DNA of 64,000 nt from Phycisphaeraceae bacterium (GTDB lineage: Bacteria > Planctomycetota > Phycisphaerae > Phycisphaerales > Phycisphaeraceae): the NCBI GenBank assembly GCA_028277745.1, contig JANQFR010000075.1, positions 26,394-90,393 on the forward strand, written 5' to 3'. Shown one piece after another: positions 1 to 7,516 of the stretch. The notes under the pieces were generated by a model. It saw only the letters and a program-made list of their open reading frames with translations, was not told where the DNA came from and did no database searches. Every line of letters starts with the position of its first letter. Within the stretch, counting starts at the first letter, position 1. The position numbers were made by a program, and so were the translations under genes.

Positions 1-1404
1 CCGATCGCGGATCGCTCGGTGGACTTTATCGTGCATCGCCTGCGGCAGAAAGCGGGGGCGTTGGGCGCGATGATCCAGACGGTGCGCGGCTCGGGCTACA
101 TGTTCAATCCGAATCGGGCGCGGGTGGTGCGCACGATCCCGTGCTGGATCGGCCTTGCCTGGCTCATCGGGTTGTTCGGGGCGATCCGGAACATGCGGGC
201 GGGGCGGTCAGGGGTCGCCGTAGGCGCGGCGCAGGCCGGCGGCGCCAAGTGGTTGATCGGGGGCGGATGCGTGGCGGGGGCGGCGGCGGTGATCGCTGTC
301 ACGATGAGCGCACGCCAGGTGTGGTGGCCCACGCCCCGCGCCGAATTGCTGGCGGTCGGAGAGTTGCCCAACCAGACGAACGCTCCGCGGCAAGCCGGAG
401 CGACGCCTGGTTCGGTGGGCGGGTTTTCGGGGATCAGCCGCCTGCGGGGCTCGGAGTACCTGGTGGTTTCCGATGCGCCCCGCGAGGAGTCCGCCGCCGA
501 CGGTCCGGCTCAGATGCACCGGGTGAATCTCTCCTATGACGCGGACGCGGAAACGCTGCGGGCGGAGTTGCTCGGGTCGGTCACGTTACGCGATGAAGCC
601 GGCGAAGCCTTGGTGGTCGCGCCGCTGCGTTTTAGTTCGCAAAGCCAGCCTCACCGACGCCAGGTCGACCCCGAGGGCGTGGCGGTCACGCACGAAGGCC
701 GGGTCTGGGTCGTCGAGGGGTACCATCAGGCGTTGTTGGAGTTCGATCTCGACGGGCGGCTGGTGCACCGCCGCAAGGCGCCGGAGAAGTTTCACACCAC
801 GCTGGGGCCCCGGGAGCCGTTCCGGCCGTTCCACGCCCAATCGGGCGTTTTACCCTTACGCGGATTCAGCGGCGTCTCTTTGAGCCCCGACGGGCGCAGC
901 TTGTTCGCCGTCACCGAGGCCCCGCTCGCCCAGGACGGCGGGATGACGGGCATGAGCCTGCGGGTGGCGCAATTCGAGTTCATCACCGGCCGGGTGCGCG
1001 AATTCGTTTACCCGCTCAACGCGCCCGACAATCTGATCACCGACGTGCTGGCGATCGACGATCACACGATCTGGGTGATCGAACGAGATCAAAGCACTTA
1101 CGAGGGCTACCGATTCGCCAAGGTGATCGAGGCCGACCTGGGCTCGGCTTCCGATGTCGGGCAGGTCGAAGCGTTGCCGGACACCTATCCGCCCAACCTG
1201 CTCGTCCCGCTGCGCACGTCAGAAGTCATCTGCCTGCACACGGCCTGGGCGTCACGTTTCCCCGGCCGCGAACTGCCCCATTTTCAAGGCCTGACCCTCG
1301 GCCCCGAGCTGCCCGACGGCCGACGCTTGCTGTTCCTGGCGGCGGACAACGACCACGCATCAGGCGCCCCCAACTGTTTCGCCGCGTTCGCGGTCAACCC
1401 TTAG
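1..1404 (+). CDS. OmpR-type winged-helix end fused to phytase-like beta-propeller (5' partial)
   Basis: The frame is open from base 1, so the true N-terminus lies outside the window. The first ~37 residues look like the end of an OmpR/PhoB effector domain: VDFIVHRLRQKAG followed by the wing hairpin QTVRGSGYMF. No stop follows. The frame runs through two hydrophobic stretches (about bases 136-186 and 247-310) into ~350 residues resembling the phytase-like esterase family, with GGFSGISRL, DPEGVAV and FSGVSLSPDG. Taken literally this is a ToxR/CadC-style arrangement: DNA-binding domain, membrane anchor, exported sensor propeller. The alternative is a separate phytase-like protein starting near the ATG at 193 and a response regulator whose stop was lost by frameshift. 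The family call for the C-terminal part is firmer than the fusion. Confidence 0.6.
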   Translation, partial: PIADRSVDFIVHRLRQKAGALGAMIQTVRGSGYMFNPNRARVVRTIPCWIGLAWLIGLFGAIRNMRAGRSGVAVGAAQAGGAKWLIGGGCVAGAAAVIAVTMSARQVWWPTPRAELLAVGELPNQTNAPRQAGATPGSVGGFSGISRLRGSEYLVVSDAPREESAADGPAQMHRVNLSYDADAETLRAELLGSVTLRDEAGEALVVAPLRFSSQSQPHRRQVDPEGVAVTHEGRVWVVEGYHQALLEFDLDGRLVHRRKAPEKFHTTLGPREPFRPFHAQSGVLPLRGFSGVSLSPDGRSLFAVTEAPLAQDGGMTGMSLRVAQFEFITGRVREFVYPLNAPDNLITDVLAIDDHTIWVIERDQSTYEGYRFAKVIEADLGSASDVGQVEALPDTYPPNLLVPLRTSEVICLHTAWASRFPGRELPHFQGLTLGPELPDGRRLLFLAADNDHASGAPNCFAAFAVNP

Positions 1405-1526
1405 CGAGCGAACGCGGGACGCTCCCGGTCGCTTTAGAACACCTCCCTCAAGCCCCGCATACGTTGCGGGACTCCGGCGCTCTCGACGCTTGCGTTTTTC
1501 TTGTGACGTGTCTTCGGGCGCATGGA

Positions 1527-2816
1527 TCAGTCGTGGCGCAGCGCCACGATCGGGTCCTGGCGTGACGCCTGCACCGCGGGGTAGAGCCCAAAGATGATCC
1601 CGACCGCCGTCGCCACGAGGAAGCTCACCACGATCGACCACGTGGTGACCTGCGGCTTCTCCAGCGCCTCAAAGAACCGGTGCATGACCGCCAACGCCCC
1701 GGCGCCGCTGAGCCCGACCGCCACCCCGATCAGCCCGCCGATGCCCGAAAGCACCGTGGTCTCCACCAGGAACTGGGCGACGATGTGCCGCCGCGTCGCC
1801 CCCAGCGCCCGGCGGATGCCGATCTCGCGCGTCCGCTCGGTCACCGACGCCAGCATGATGTTCATGATCCCGATCCCGCCGACCAGCAGCGAGATGGACG
1901 CGATGGCGATCATCAACGCGTTGAACATCGCCTGGGTCCGCTCCGCCTGGCGCAACAACTCGAGCGGCACGATCGTGGTCACGTCCTCCTGCTCGGCGTG
2001 TTCGGTCTCGATCAGCCGGTCGATCTGATCCGCCACGTCGACCACGTAGTCTTCCGAGGGGGTCTGGATGATTAACTCGCTGATCTCCACCTTGGACGCC
2101 TCGAACGCGCCGGTCTGCCGGGCGGCGCGCACGTCGCCGAACCGGGAGATGGCGGCGGGCAGCGGGATGTGGATATCGAAATTCAGGTCGCGCCCGACCA
2201 GCGCCGAGCCGGACCCGCCCGCCAGGCCGATCCGACGGAGCACGCCGATGACCTGGTACGCCTGGTCATCGACCATGATCCGGCCGGCCAGCGGATCGCT
2301 CAGCGGGAACAGCCGCTCGGCCATCTCGGCGCCGATCACCGCGACGTTATCCAGCCGCTGCATGTCGGCGTCGCTCAGGTAACGGCCCCGTTCGATCACC
2401 AGCGACGCGACCGCCAACAGATCGGGCGTCGTCCCGAACACCGCGCCCGGCGCGGTGTGGAGCCCGTTATACACCTGGTTGCCCACCTGCTTGAGCGGCA
2501 CGATCTTTTCGACCGGGCGGACCGTCTGCTGGATCCGACGCAGGTCCCGCCGCAGGAGGCCGTACTGGCTCATCCGTTCGTTGCCCTGCGCCGCCGAGTT
2601 CGAGGCCGGCGGCTTGATCGACCGCACGATGATGTTCGTCGCGCCCAGTTCGCGGATGTCCGCCAGCGCCTTCTGCTTGTTCCCCTCTCCGATCGACACC
2701 ATGGTGATCACCGCCGCGACGCCGAAGATGATCCCCAGCGCCGTCAACAGCGACCGCAGCTTGTGCAACATCAGGTTCGAGAGGCCCAGCCGTAGTGTCT
2801 CAAGCAGAAACGTCAT
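1527..2816 (-). CDS. MacB/FtsX-type ABC transporter permease
   Basis: A 429-residue inner-membrane permease of the MacB family. An N-terminal TM segment (about residues 18-40) sits in the typical context LRSLLTALGIIFGVAAV. A periplasmic core domain follows (about 45-300), then three C-terminal TM segments around the FtsX motif GGIGIMNIMLASVTERTREIG, with RRALGATRRHI after it. MacB-type permeases work with a cytoplasmic ATPase and often an HlyD-like adaptor to move substrates across the envelope or drive efflux. No ATPase gene lies beside it here: upstream on the same strand is only a small unknown gene, and its 3' end faces the phytase-like gene. It may use an ATPase encoded elsewhere, or one lost from this locus. 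Substrate unknown. Confidence 0.9.
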   Translation of the reverse strand: MTFLLETLRLGLSNLMLHKLRSLLTALGIIFGVAAVITMVSIGEGNKQKALADIRELGATNIIVRSIKPPASNSAAQGNERMSQYGLLRRDLRRIQQTVRPVEKIVPLKQVGNQVYNGLHTAPGAVFGTTPDLLAVASLVIERGRYLSDADMQRLDNVAVIGAEMAERLFPLSDPLAGRIMVDDQAYQVIGVLRRIGLAGGSGSALVGRDLNFDIHIPLPAAISRFGDVRAARQTGAFEASKVEISELIIQTPSEDYVVDVADQIDRLIETEHAEQEDVTTIVPLELLRQAERTQAMFNALMIAIASISLLVGGIGIMNIMLASVTERTREIGIRRALGATRRHIVAQFLVETTVLSGIGGLIGVAVGLSGAGALAVMHRFFEALEKPQVTTWSIVVSFLVATAVGIIFGLYPAVQASRQDPIVALRHD

Positions 2817-2862
2817 GATCCATCACAAACCGCCAGGCGCCGGGCGCCCGCAGCCTCTCGCC

Positions 2863-3066
2863 TCACCCCCGACAATCCGGGACGCCGTCCTCATCAAGCG
2901 GCCGCGCCTCGGCCACATCGTCCCGGTCGATCAGGACCCCGTCCACGATGTACCCCTCGTCGACCACCTCCTCCACGCGGTGAAAGCAGCGATCCGTGTG
3001 TCGCCGGATCGCGAGGCGGGGGTCGTCGTCCGTGTCGCGGTCGGGTTGGGTGTGGTAATCTGGCAT
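2863..3066 (-). CDS. Small acidic hypothetical protein
   Basis: A 67-residue, charged, Asp/Arg-rich protein with no membrane segment or recognised domain. The central part (RRHTDRCFHRVEEVVDEG) looks like a short helix followed by strand-forming residues. A TACAAT -10-like hexamer on the minus strand (3079-3084) and an A/G-rich AGGGGG lie just ahead of the ATG, which supports expression. It is transcribed toward the MacB-type permease with a 46-base gap and could be cotranscribed with it. Function unknown. Confidence 0.5.
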   Translation of the reverse strand: MPDYHTQPDRDTDDDPRLAIRRHTDRCFHRVEEVVDEGYIVDGVLIDRDDVAEARPLDEDGVPDCRG

Positions 3067-3078
3067 CGGCGTCCCCCT

Positions 3079-3084
3079 ATTGTA
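3079..3084 (-). promoter_or_regulatory. -10-like hexamer TACAAT
   Basis: TACAAT read on the minus strand, 12 bases before the ATG of the small gene ending at 2863. No convincing -35 box was found. Confidence 0.35.
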
Positions 3085-3119
3085 GCGGCCGCCGCCCCCT
3101 TGGACCGGACCCGCCCGCC

Positions 3120-3410
3120 ATGCCCGAGATCGAAGTCGGCGAAGAACAGGAAGGCCCCAACTGCTGGTCGTATGACGTGACCGTCTTCGACGGCGGCCGG
3201 ACCCACCGGTACGCCGTCACGCTCTCCTGGTCCGACTACGACCTCTGGTCCGGCGGCTCGGCCCCGCCCTCCAAGGTCATCGAACGCGCCTTCCTCTTCC
3301 TGCTCGACAATGAACCGCCCACCGCCATCATGAGCAAATTCGACTGCTCCGTCATCCGCCGCTACTTCCCCGAGGTTGACGCGTGGATGAAGAAACGGGG
3401 GGCAGGGTAG
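3120..3410 (+). CDS. Conserved hypothetical protein, 96 aa
   Basis: A soluble 96-residue protein starting with MPEIEVGEEQ. It alternates strand-forming stretches (SYDVTVFDGGRTHRYAVTLS) with a helix around KVIERAFLFLLDN and ends in a basic tail. The composition is that of a real folded protein. It contains C-x18-type aromatic-rich sequence but no motif that assigns a function. It begins 53 bases from the divergent small gene at 3066, so the two probably share a promoter region. Confidence 0.65.
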   Translation: MPEIEVGEEQEGPNCWSYDVTVFDGGRTHRYAVTLSWSDYDLWSGGSAPPSKVIERAFLFLLDNEPPTAIMSKFDCSVIRRYFPEVDAWMKKRGAG

Positions 3411-3412
3411 CT

Positions 3413-3545
3413 GTAAAAAGCGTAAAAGTCCGGCATGATGTTGAAGACAAAAATCGGCCTGCACGCGCGGGTGTTACTCTTTTGATTCAGAATCATTCTT
3501 CCGTTTCTTCTCTTTTCTTTGACGCTTTTTGCACCTTTTTACGGC
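3413..3545. repeat. AT-rich imperfect inverted repeat
   Basis: The left end has GTAAAAAGCGTAAAAG and the right end ACGCTTTTTGCACCTTTTTAC, so AAAAAGCGT pairs with ACGCTTTTT across ~100 bases. It lies just after one stop codon and before the next gene. It resembles the purine-rich inverted repeats near 16.6 and 22.3 kb and could act as a terminator for the 96-residue gene. Confidence 0.4.
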
Positions 3546-3576
3546 TATCCTAAACCGATCTTCCCGGAGCCCCGCC

Positions 3577-4002
3577 ATGACCCCGACCGACCGCAGCCAC
3601 CTGAACATCCTCGGCATCCTTTACTACGTCTTCGGCGGCCTGGGCCTGGCCGGCACGGTGCTGGGCGGCGGCGCCTACGCCGCCCTCGGCGCCGTGATGG
3701 CGGTCAACCCCGAGGCGTTTAACGATCAGAACCAGTCGCCCGACACCATCGCATTCATCGGCCTGATGATCCTGATCGGCGCGGGCGTGGTGATCGTGCT
3801 GGGCGTCCTGGTCTCGACCCTGTACTTCTTCACCGGCGGCGGGCTGCGGAGTCAGAAGCGTTTCACCCTCTGCGTCATCACCGCCGCCCTCGCTTGCCTG
3901 AGCGTTCCGCTGGGCACGATCCTGGGCGTGTTCACGTTTGTCGTGATCTTCCGCCCGCAGGTCAAGGCGGCGTTTCAGGGCAACGCCGACGCCGGCGTAT
4001 AA
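3577..4002 (+). CDS. Small four-helix membrane protein, hypothetical
   Basis: A 141-residue integral membrane protein. I chose the ATG at 3577 (MTPTDRSHLN) over upstream codons because a GGAG-like site precedes it and the upstream residues look non-coding. Four hydrophobic segments are visible: ILYYVFGGLGLAGTVLGGGAYA, FIGLMILIGAGVVIVLGVLV, an amphipathic loop with RSQKRF then FTLCVITAALACLSVPLG, and TILGVFTFVVIFRP. Short proteins of this layout are common in planctomycete genomes and lack an assigned role. It is convergent with rmuC, 32 bases from its stop. Confidence 0.75.
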   Translation: MTPTDRSHLNILGILYYVFGGLGLAGTVLGGGAYAALGAVMAVNPEAFNDQNQSPDTIAFIGLMILIGAGVVIVLGVLVSTLYFFTGGGLRSQKRFTLCVITAALACLSVPLGTILGVFTFVVIFRPQVKAAFQGNADAGV

Positions 4003-4034
4003 AGCGCGGGGCGGTCCCGCCGCCGAACGGATGG

Positions 4035-5375
4035 CTATTCTGTCGCCGCGGGCAACTCGGGGCGCGGTTCGATCTGGGGCAGCTCGCCCGGCCCCGGCAA
4101 CGGCTTGCCGCTGTCGGCGCCCAGCTCGCTGAACTTCCGGGCGCTGACCAGCACCCGGGAATCGATGCTTTTGATGGTCTTGTTGTATTGATCGACCGAC
4201 TGGTTGAGCGCCTTGCCCAGCCGCGACATGTGGTTCACCAGCGTGCCCAGCCGCGCGTGAAGCTCCACCCCCAGATCGCGGACCCGCTGGGCGTTCTCGG
4301 CCAGCTTCTGCTCCCGCCAGCCCAGCTCCACCGCCTTGAGCAGCGCGATCAGCGTGGACGGCGTCGCGATCACCACGCCCTTGGTCATCGCCTGTTCGAG
4401 CAGCATCGGCTTCTGCTGGACCGCGGGTTGGAGGAAGCTGTCGCCCGGGATGAACAGCACCACGAAGTCCGCCGAGCGGAAGCGGTCCTGGTACCGCTTC
4501 GACGCCAGCTTGCCGACCTGGGTCTCGATCTGGCCCAGGTGCTGGTCGAAGTACTGCTCGCGCTCGGCGTCGTCGTCGGCCTCGATGGCGGAGAGGTAGG
4601 CGTCGATCGGGGTCTTCGCGTCGATCACGATCTGCCGGTGCGAGGGCAGGTGGACGATCATGTCGGGCCGCTGCACCTCGCCGTCGGCGGCGGCGTCGAC
4701 CTGCTCGGTGAAGTCGCAGTGGTCGATCATGCCCGCCAGCTCCGCCACCCGGCGCAGCTGCATCTCGCCCCACCGCCCACGGACCTCGGGGCGGCGCAGC
4801 GCCTTGGCCAGGTTGGCGGTGGTGTCGCGCAGCGACCGCTGGTCGTCGATCATCCGTCCCAGCTGCTCACGCAGGGCGCGGTAGGCGCCTTCCCGCTGCT
4901 TCTCGATCTCGCTAACGGCCTTGCCCGTCTGATCCAGCCTCTCCTTGATCGGGTCGACCAGGGACTTGATCGCCTGCTCCCGCTGCTTGAGCTGGGCCGC
5001 GGCGTCCTTCTGCTCCGACTCGAAGCTCTTGCGGGCGAGTTGGAGGAACTGCTCGTTGGCCTTCTTCAACGCGTCGCCCGCCAGGGCCTCGAACGATTCG
5101 CGCGACTGCTTCTGGATCAGATCGAACTGCTTTTCAAGCTGACGCTTGGTCTCCTGCACGACCGCGGCTTCGCGCTCGGCCTTGGCGAACTCGAAACGCA
5201 GGTCAGCCAGCTCCTTCTGGAGGGCGTGATGCTGCTGGTCGGCGACGCCGAGGTCGCGCATCAACCGATCGGCGTCGTTTCGGGACGCGCGGAGATTGGC
5301 GTAGAGCCAGGCGATGATCACCAGCGCGGCGACCAACAACCCTGCGGTCAACACGAACAACGTGGGCCAGAACAT
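4035..5375 (-). CDS. rmuC: DNA recombination protein RmuC
   Basis: A 446-residue RmuC-family protein: one N-terminal TM helix (residues ~5-25), a long coiled coil (~30-200, rich in K/E/Q heptads), then the nuclease-like RmuC domain (~200-400) with RGRWGEMQLRRVAELAGM, VIDAKTPIDAYLSA and FVVLFIPGDSFLQPA. In E. coli RmuC limits recombination at inverted repeats, which is interesting given the palindromic repeats in this region. The start is supported by a TACAAT -10-like hexamer only 6 bases before the ATG, implying a leaderless mRNA. The length is normal for the family. Confidence 0.93.
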   Translation of the reverse strand: MFWPTLFVLTAGLLVAALVIIAWLYANLRASRNDADRLMRDLGVADQQHHALQKELADLRFEFAKAEREAAVVQETKRQLEKQFDLIQKQSRESFEALAGDALKKANEQFLQLARKSFESEQKDAAAQLKQREQAIKSLVDPIKERLDQTGKAVSEIEKQREGAYRALREQLGRMIDDQRSLRDTTANLAKALRRPEVRGRWGEMQLRRVAELAGMIDHCDFTEQVDAAADGEVQRPDMIVHLPSHRQIVIDAKTPIDAYLSAIEADDDAEREQYFDQHLGQIETQVGKLASKRYQDRFRSADFVVLFIPGDSFLQPAVQQKPMLLEQAMTKGVVIATPSTLIALLKAVELGWREQKLAENAQRVRDLGVELHARLGTLVNHMSRLGKALNQSVDQYNKTIKSIDSRVLVSARKFSELGADSGKPLPGPGELPQIEPRPELPAATE

Positions 5376-5381
5376 CGATGG

Positions 5382-5387
5382 ATTGTA
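5382..5387 (-). promoter_or_regulatory. -10-like TACAAT of rmuC, leaderless arrangement
   Basis: TACAAT on the minus strand with exactly 6 bases (CCATCG) before the rmuC ATG. A start point 6-7 bases after the -10 would fall on the ATG itself. No ribosome-binding site is visible. Confidence 0.45.
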
Positions 5388-5396
5388 ACAGTCCCC

Positions 5397-5448
5397 GCCG
5401 ACGGGCTACGCCCGGCCGGCCCGGGGCCGCGTCGCGGCCCGGCTTTTA
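5397..5448. repeat. GC-rich double-palindrome repeat, copy A
   Basis: Contains CGGGCTACGCCCG followed by GGGCCGCGTCGCGGCCCGGC. Related elements lie at 22942 and 31870. It sits between rmuC and the small gene upstream of it. Confidence 0.65.
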
Positions 5449-5457
5449 TGAAAAACG

Positions 5458-5772
5458 TCACGCCTCGATATCGAGGTGCTGATAGAGCGGCGCCTCGGGA
5501 GGCGACGGGTCGGCGGGCTCCTCGGCGGGCGGGTCGGCCGGGGCCGGCGGACCGTAGAGCCGCTCGTAGCCGGGCGCCTGACGGTCCGGCAGTTCCCCGT
5601 CGGAATCTTCGGTCTGCTCGGGGGCGTAGACCCGTTCCTCGAACAACTCGGCCTGGTCCTGGGCGCGGCGGGCTGCCTCGCCGCGGCGGCTGTCCTGCGC
5701 GCGGCCGACCTGCTGGGCGTTCTGCGCCGTCTGAGCCACCCCTGCCGCGATGCCCGTGCCGATCGTGCTCAT
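5458..5772 (-). CDS. Conserved small protein (MSTIGTGIAAGVAQTA type)
   Basis: A 104-residue protein. The start at 5772 (MSTIGTGIAAGVAQTAQNAQ) is preferred over an ATG 18 bases upstream because the residues from here on have the pattern of a short planctomycete family. The N-terminal half is an Ala/Gln-rich amphipathic helix (residues ~5-45: QQVGRAQDSRRGEAARRAQD), and the C-terminal half is Pro/Glu-rich and probably disordered (GPPAPADPPAEEPADP). It has no enzyme motif and no membrane segment. It lies between nusG and rmuC on the same strand, where many bacteria would have rplK. Role unknown. Confidence 0.6.
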   Translation of the reverse strand: MSTIGTGIAAGVAQTAQNAQQVGRAQDSRRGEAARRAQDQAELFEERVYAPEQTEDSDGELPDRQAPGYERLYGPPAPADPPAEEPADPSPPEAPLYQHLDIEA

Positions 5773-5867
5773 CTCACGGTGTATCGGCAAAGCCCGGCCG
5801 TGACATGAGGGATCGGGGTTATCACCGTTTCAACCACGGTTTTATCGGTCGTCGACCCCGGGAAAGG

Positions 5868-6506
5868 CTATTCCTCGAACTTCTCGACGAGCCAGTATTC
5901 GAGCTCAACCGGCGTGGCCCGGCCGAAAATGGTGACGATCACGCGGACCTTGCCCTGGTCGGGCAGCAGCTCGTCGATTGTGCCCTCCATGTTCTCGAAC
6001 GGGCCGTCGTTGATCTTGACGTGGTCGCCCTTCTGGAACTCCATCTTGACCTCGGGCTGCTCCTCGGCGGGCTTGGAGGCCATGAGCATCTTCTCGATCT
6101 CGGGGATCGACATCGGCGACGGCCGGCCCGCGGTGCCGATGAAGTCGCCCACGCCGGTGGTCTCCTTGATCAGGAAGAACACGTCCTGGGGGATGCGGCC
6201 GTCGTCTTCGAGCTTCATCTCGACGAACACGTAGCCGGGGTAGAGCTTCTTCTCGACGATCTTCTGCTTGCCGGCCTTGATGGTCTTTTCCTTCTCGGTC
6301 GGCACGAGGATCCGGTTCACGTAGTGCTCGAATCCCTCGATCTTGATCTTGCGGAGCAGGGTCTGGCGGACCGAGTCCTCCTTGTTGGAGGCGACGCGGA
6401 GCACGAACCAGTTCATCCCTGGATAAACCAGCGGTTCATCTTCTTCAGTCATCGGGTCTGTCTCCGCGGCTTCAACCTGCGGCTGGGTGATCGGTTCGTC
6501 GGACAT
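5868..6506 (-). CDS. nusG: Transcription termination/antitermination protein NusG
   Basis: A 212-residue NusG. The ATG at 6506 (MSDEPITQ) has AGGAAA upstream and excludes an overlap with secE. Residues 1-30 are an acidic extension. The NGN domain follows (NWFVLRVASNKEDSVRQ, KKLYPGYVFVEM, GVGDFIGTAGRPSPMS), and then the KOW domain (about 155-210: FQKGDHVKINDGPFENMEG, VIVTIFGRATPVELEYWLV). NusG binds RNA polymerase, links it to Rho and couples it to the ribosome via S10. The gene follows secE by 38 bases on the same strand, the classical pair. Downstream, the usual rplK-rplA genes are absent and a small unknown gene follows. Confidence 0.97.
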   Translation of the reverse strand: MSDEPITQPQVEAAETDPMTEEDEPLVYPGMNWFVLRVASNKEDSVRQTLLRKIKIEGFEHYVNRILVPTEKEKTIKAGKQKIVEKKLYPGYVFVEMKLEDDGRIPQDVFFLIKETTGVGDFIGTAGRPSPMSIPEIEKMLMASKPAEEQPEVKMEFQKGDHVKINDGPFENMEGTIDELLPDQGKVRVIVTIFGRATPVELEYWLVEKFEE

Positions 6507-6544
6507 GATGGATTTCCTGTGAACGCGTCGGTGAAAGCGTCCGG

Positions 6545-6949
6545 CTAAGCGGTTTCGAGGATGTTCACCAACTGGAAGAAGTAAGCAAAGATGATGTTGA
6601 CGACCCAGAGCAGCGCCGCGATCATCAGCGTGCCGGCGATGACGACCCAGGTCGACCCGATGATCTCCTTGCGGGAGGGCCAGTTGACCTTCTTCATCTC
6701 CGCCTCGGTCGCGATCATGAAGTCGACGATCCGGGCCTTGCGGCCGATGAGCCACCACGTCAGCAGGCCGAAGCCGACGATCATCGCCACGGCCATGCCG
6801 CCCTGGTAGTAGACGGTGTCGTCCGTGAACCAAACTTCGAACTGCCCCCAGAGCCAGCCGACGCCGGCAAGGACGAGGGCGCCGATGCCGATCGCACTGA
6901 GCATGCGGGTCCAGTAGCCTTGTCCCGATTTGTAGATAGGAAGCGCCAT
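6545..6949 (-). CDS. secE: Preprotein translocase subunit SecE, three-TM form
   Basis: A 134-residue SecE. The start at 6949 (MALPIYKSG) is chosen because the open frame upstream runs into the tRNA-Trp gene. Two TM helices (about residues 15-35 and 50-70) precede the conserved core: an amphipathic helix ending in EAEMKKVNWPSRKEII and the third TM helix (WVVIAGTLMIAALLWVVNIIF). This is the long three-helix type, as in E. coli, rather than the single-helix form. SecE clamps SecY in the Sec translocon. It lies between tRNA-Trp and nusG. Confidence 0.95.
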   Translation of the reverse strand: MALPIYKSGQGYWTRMLSAIGIGALVLAGVGWLWGQFEVWFTDDTVYYQGGMAVAMIVGFGLLTWWLIGRKARIVDFMIATEAEMKKVNWPSRKEIIGSTWVVIAGTLMIAALLWVVNIIFAYFFQLVNILETA

Positions 6950-7002
6950 AAGGGTCTCACCAAGGGGGCGAAAGGCCGCGAAGCGCGGCGAGGAAAACGC
7001 AA

Positions 7003-7075
<73 letters not shown>

Positions 7076-7081
7076 AGCGCC

Positions 7082-7125
7082 CTAATGATAAGCCCCCCGG
7101 GGTTCGGGGGGCGAGCACTTATTAG
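7082..7125. terminator. Strong GC hairpin between rpmG and tRNA-Trp
   Basis: GCCCCCC pairs with GGGGGGC, flanked by CTAAT and CTTATTAG segments that extend the stem. On the minus strand it falls after rpmG and 7 bases before the tRNA. It could be a terminator or an RNA-processing stem releasing the tRNA from the polycistron. No long U run follows. Confidence 0.45.
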
Positions 7126-7264
7126 ACACGACTTGGGGGCGTGGGTCAAGGTGGAATGGGGAGCCCGACGAGGTGTCGTTTAGCGGCGGCCCGCAAGGCG
7201 GCGGGTTCCTGTCGCGGGAGCAACAGATGCACATGCCCGACTGAACAGCCGCTCCACCGTGGTC

Positions 7265-7444
7265 TTATTTACGCTTGATCTTGTGGAGGGTGTGTTTACG
7301 GAGGCGAGGGCTGTACTTTTTGAGGCCGGCCTTGAGCTTCTCGGGCATGCCGCCCTTGACGTTGACCGGGGTGCGGTAGTTGAGGTCGCCGCACTCGGTG
7401 CACTGGAGCCAGACGTATTCGACGGCATCGGCTTTCTTGGCCAT
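7265..7444 (-). CDS. rpmG: 50S ribosomal protein L33
   Basis: A 59-residue L33 found by translating the minus strand: [18 protein letters not shown], then [13 protein letters not shown], ending [17 protein letters not shown]. Family landmarks are the CTEC knuckle, the NY motif and the KHTLHK end. The usual second zinc-binding CPxC is replaced by SPRL, so only half of the zinc ribbon remains. L33 binds 23S rRNA near the E site. It sits downstream of tuf, separated by a terminator-like hairpin. The ATG has CCGGAGAA upstream. Confidence 0.93.
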   Translation of the reverse strand: MAKKADAVEYVWLQCTECGDLNYRTPVNVKGGMPEKLKAGLKKYSPRLRKHTLHKIKRK

Positions 7445-7467
7445 GGTCGTTCTCCGGAGGGAAAAGA

Positions 7468-7491
7468 AGCCCCGGGCTTCCGCCCGGGGCT
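7468..7491 (-). terminator. Rho-independent terminator after tuf
   Basis: On the minus strand AGCCCCGGG pairs with CCCGGGGCT around a 6-base loop, followed by TCTTTTCCC. It lies 26 bases past the tuf stop and 24 bases before rpmG. It is probably a partial terminator that lets tuf outnumber rpmG transcripts. Confidence 0.6.
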
Positions 7492-7516
7492 ACTGGATCG
7501 CGGTGGGGGCTGAAAG

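Noticed and set aside
3894..6548. An 884-codon plus-strand frame opposite rmuC, the small protein and nusG
   Set aside because: The opposite strand holds unmistakable RmuC and NusG sequences. The plus-strand product is Leu/Arg/His-rich low-information sequence.
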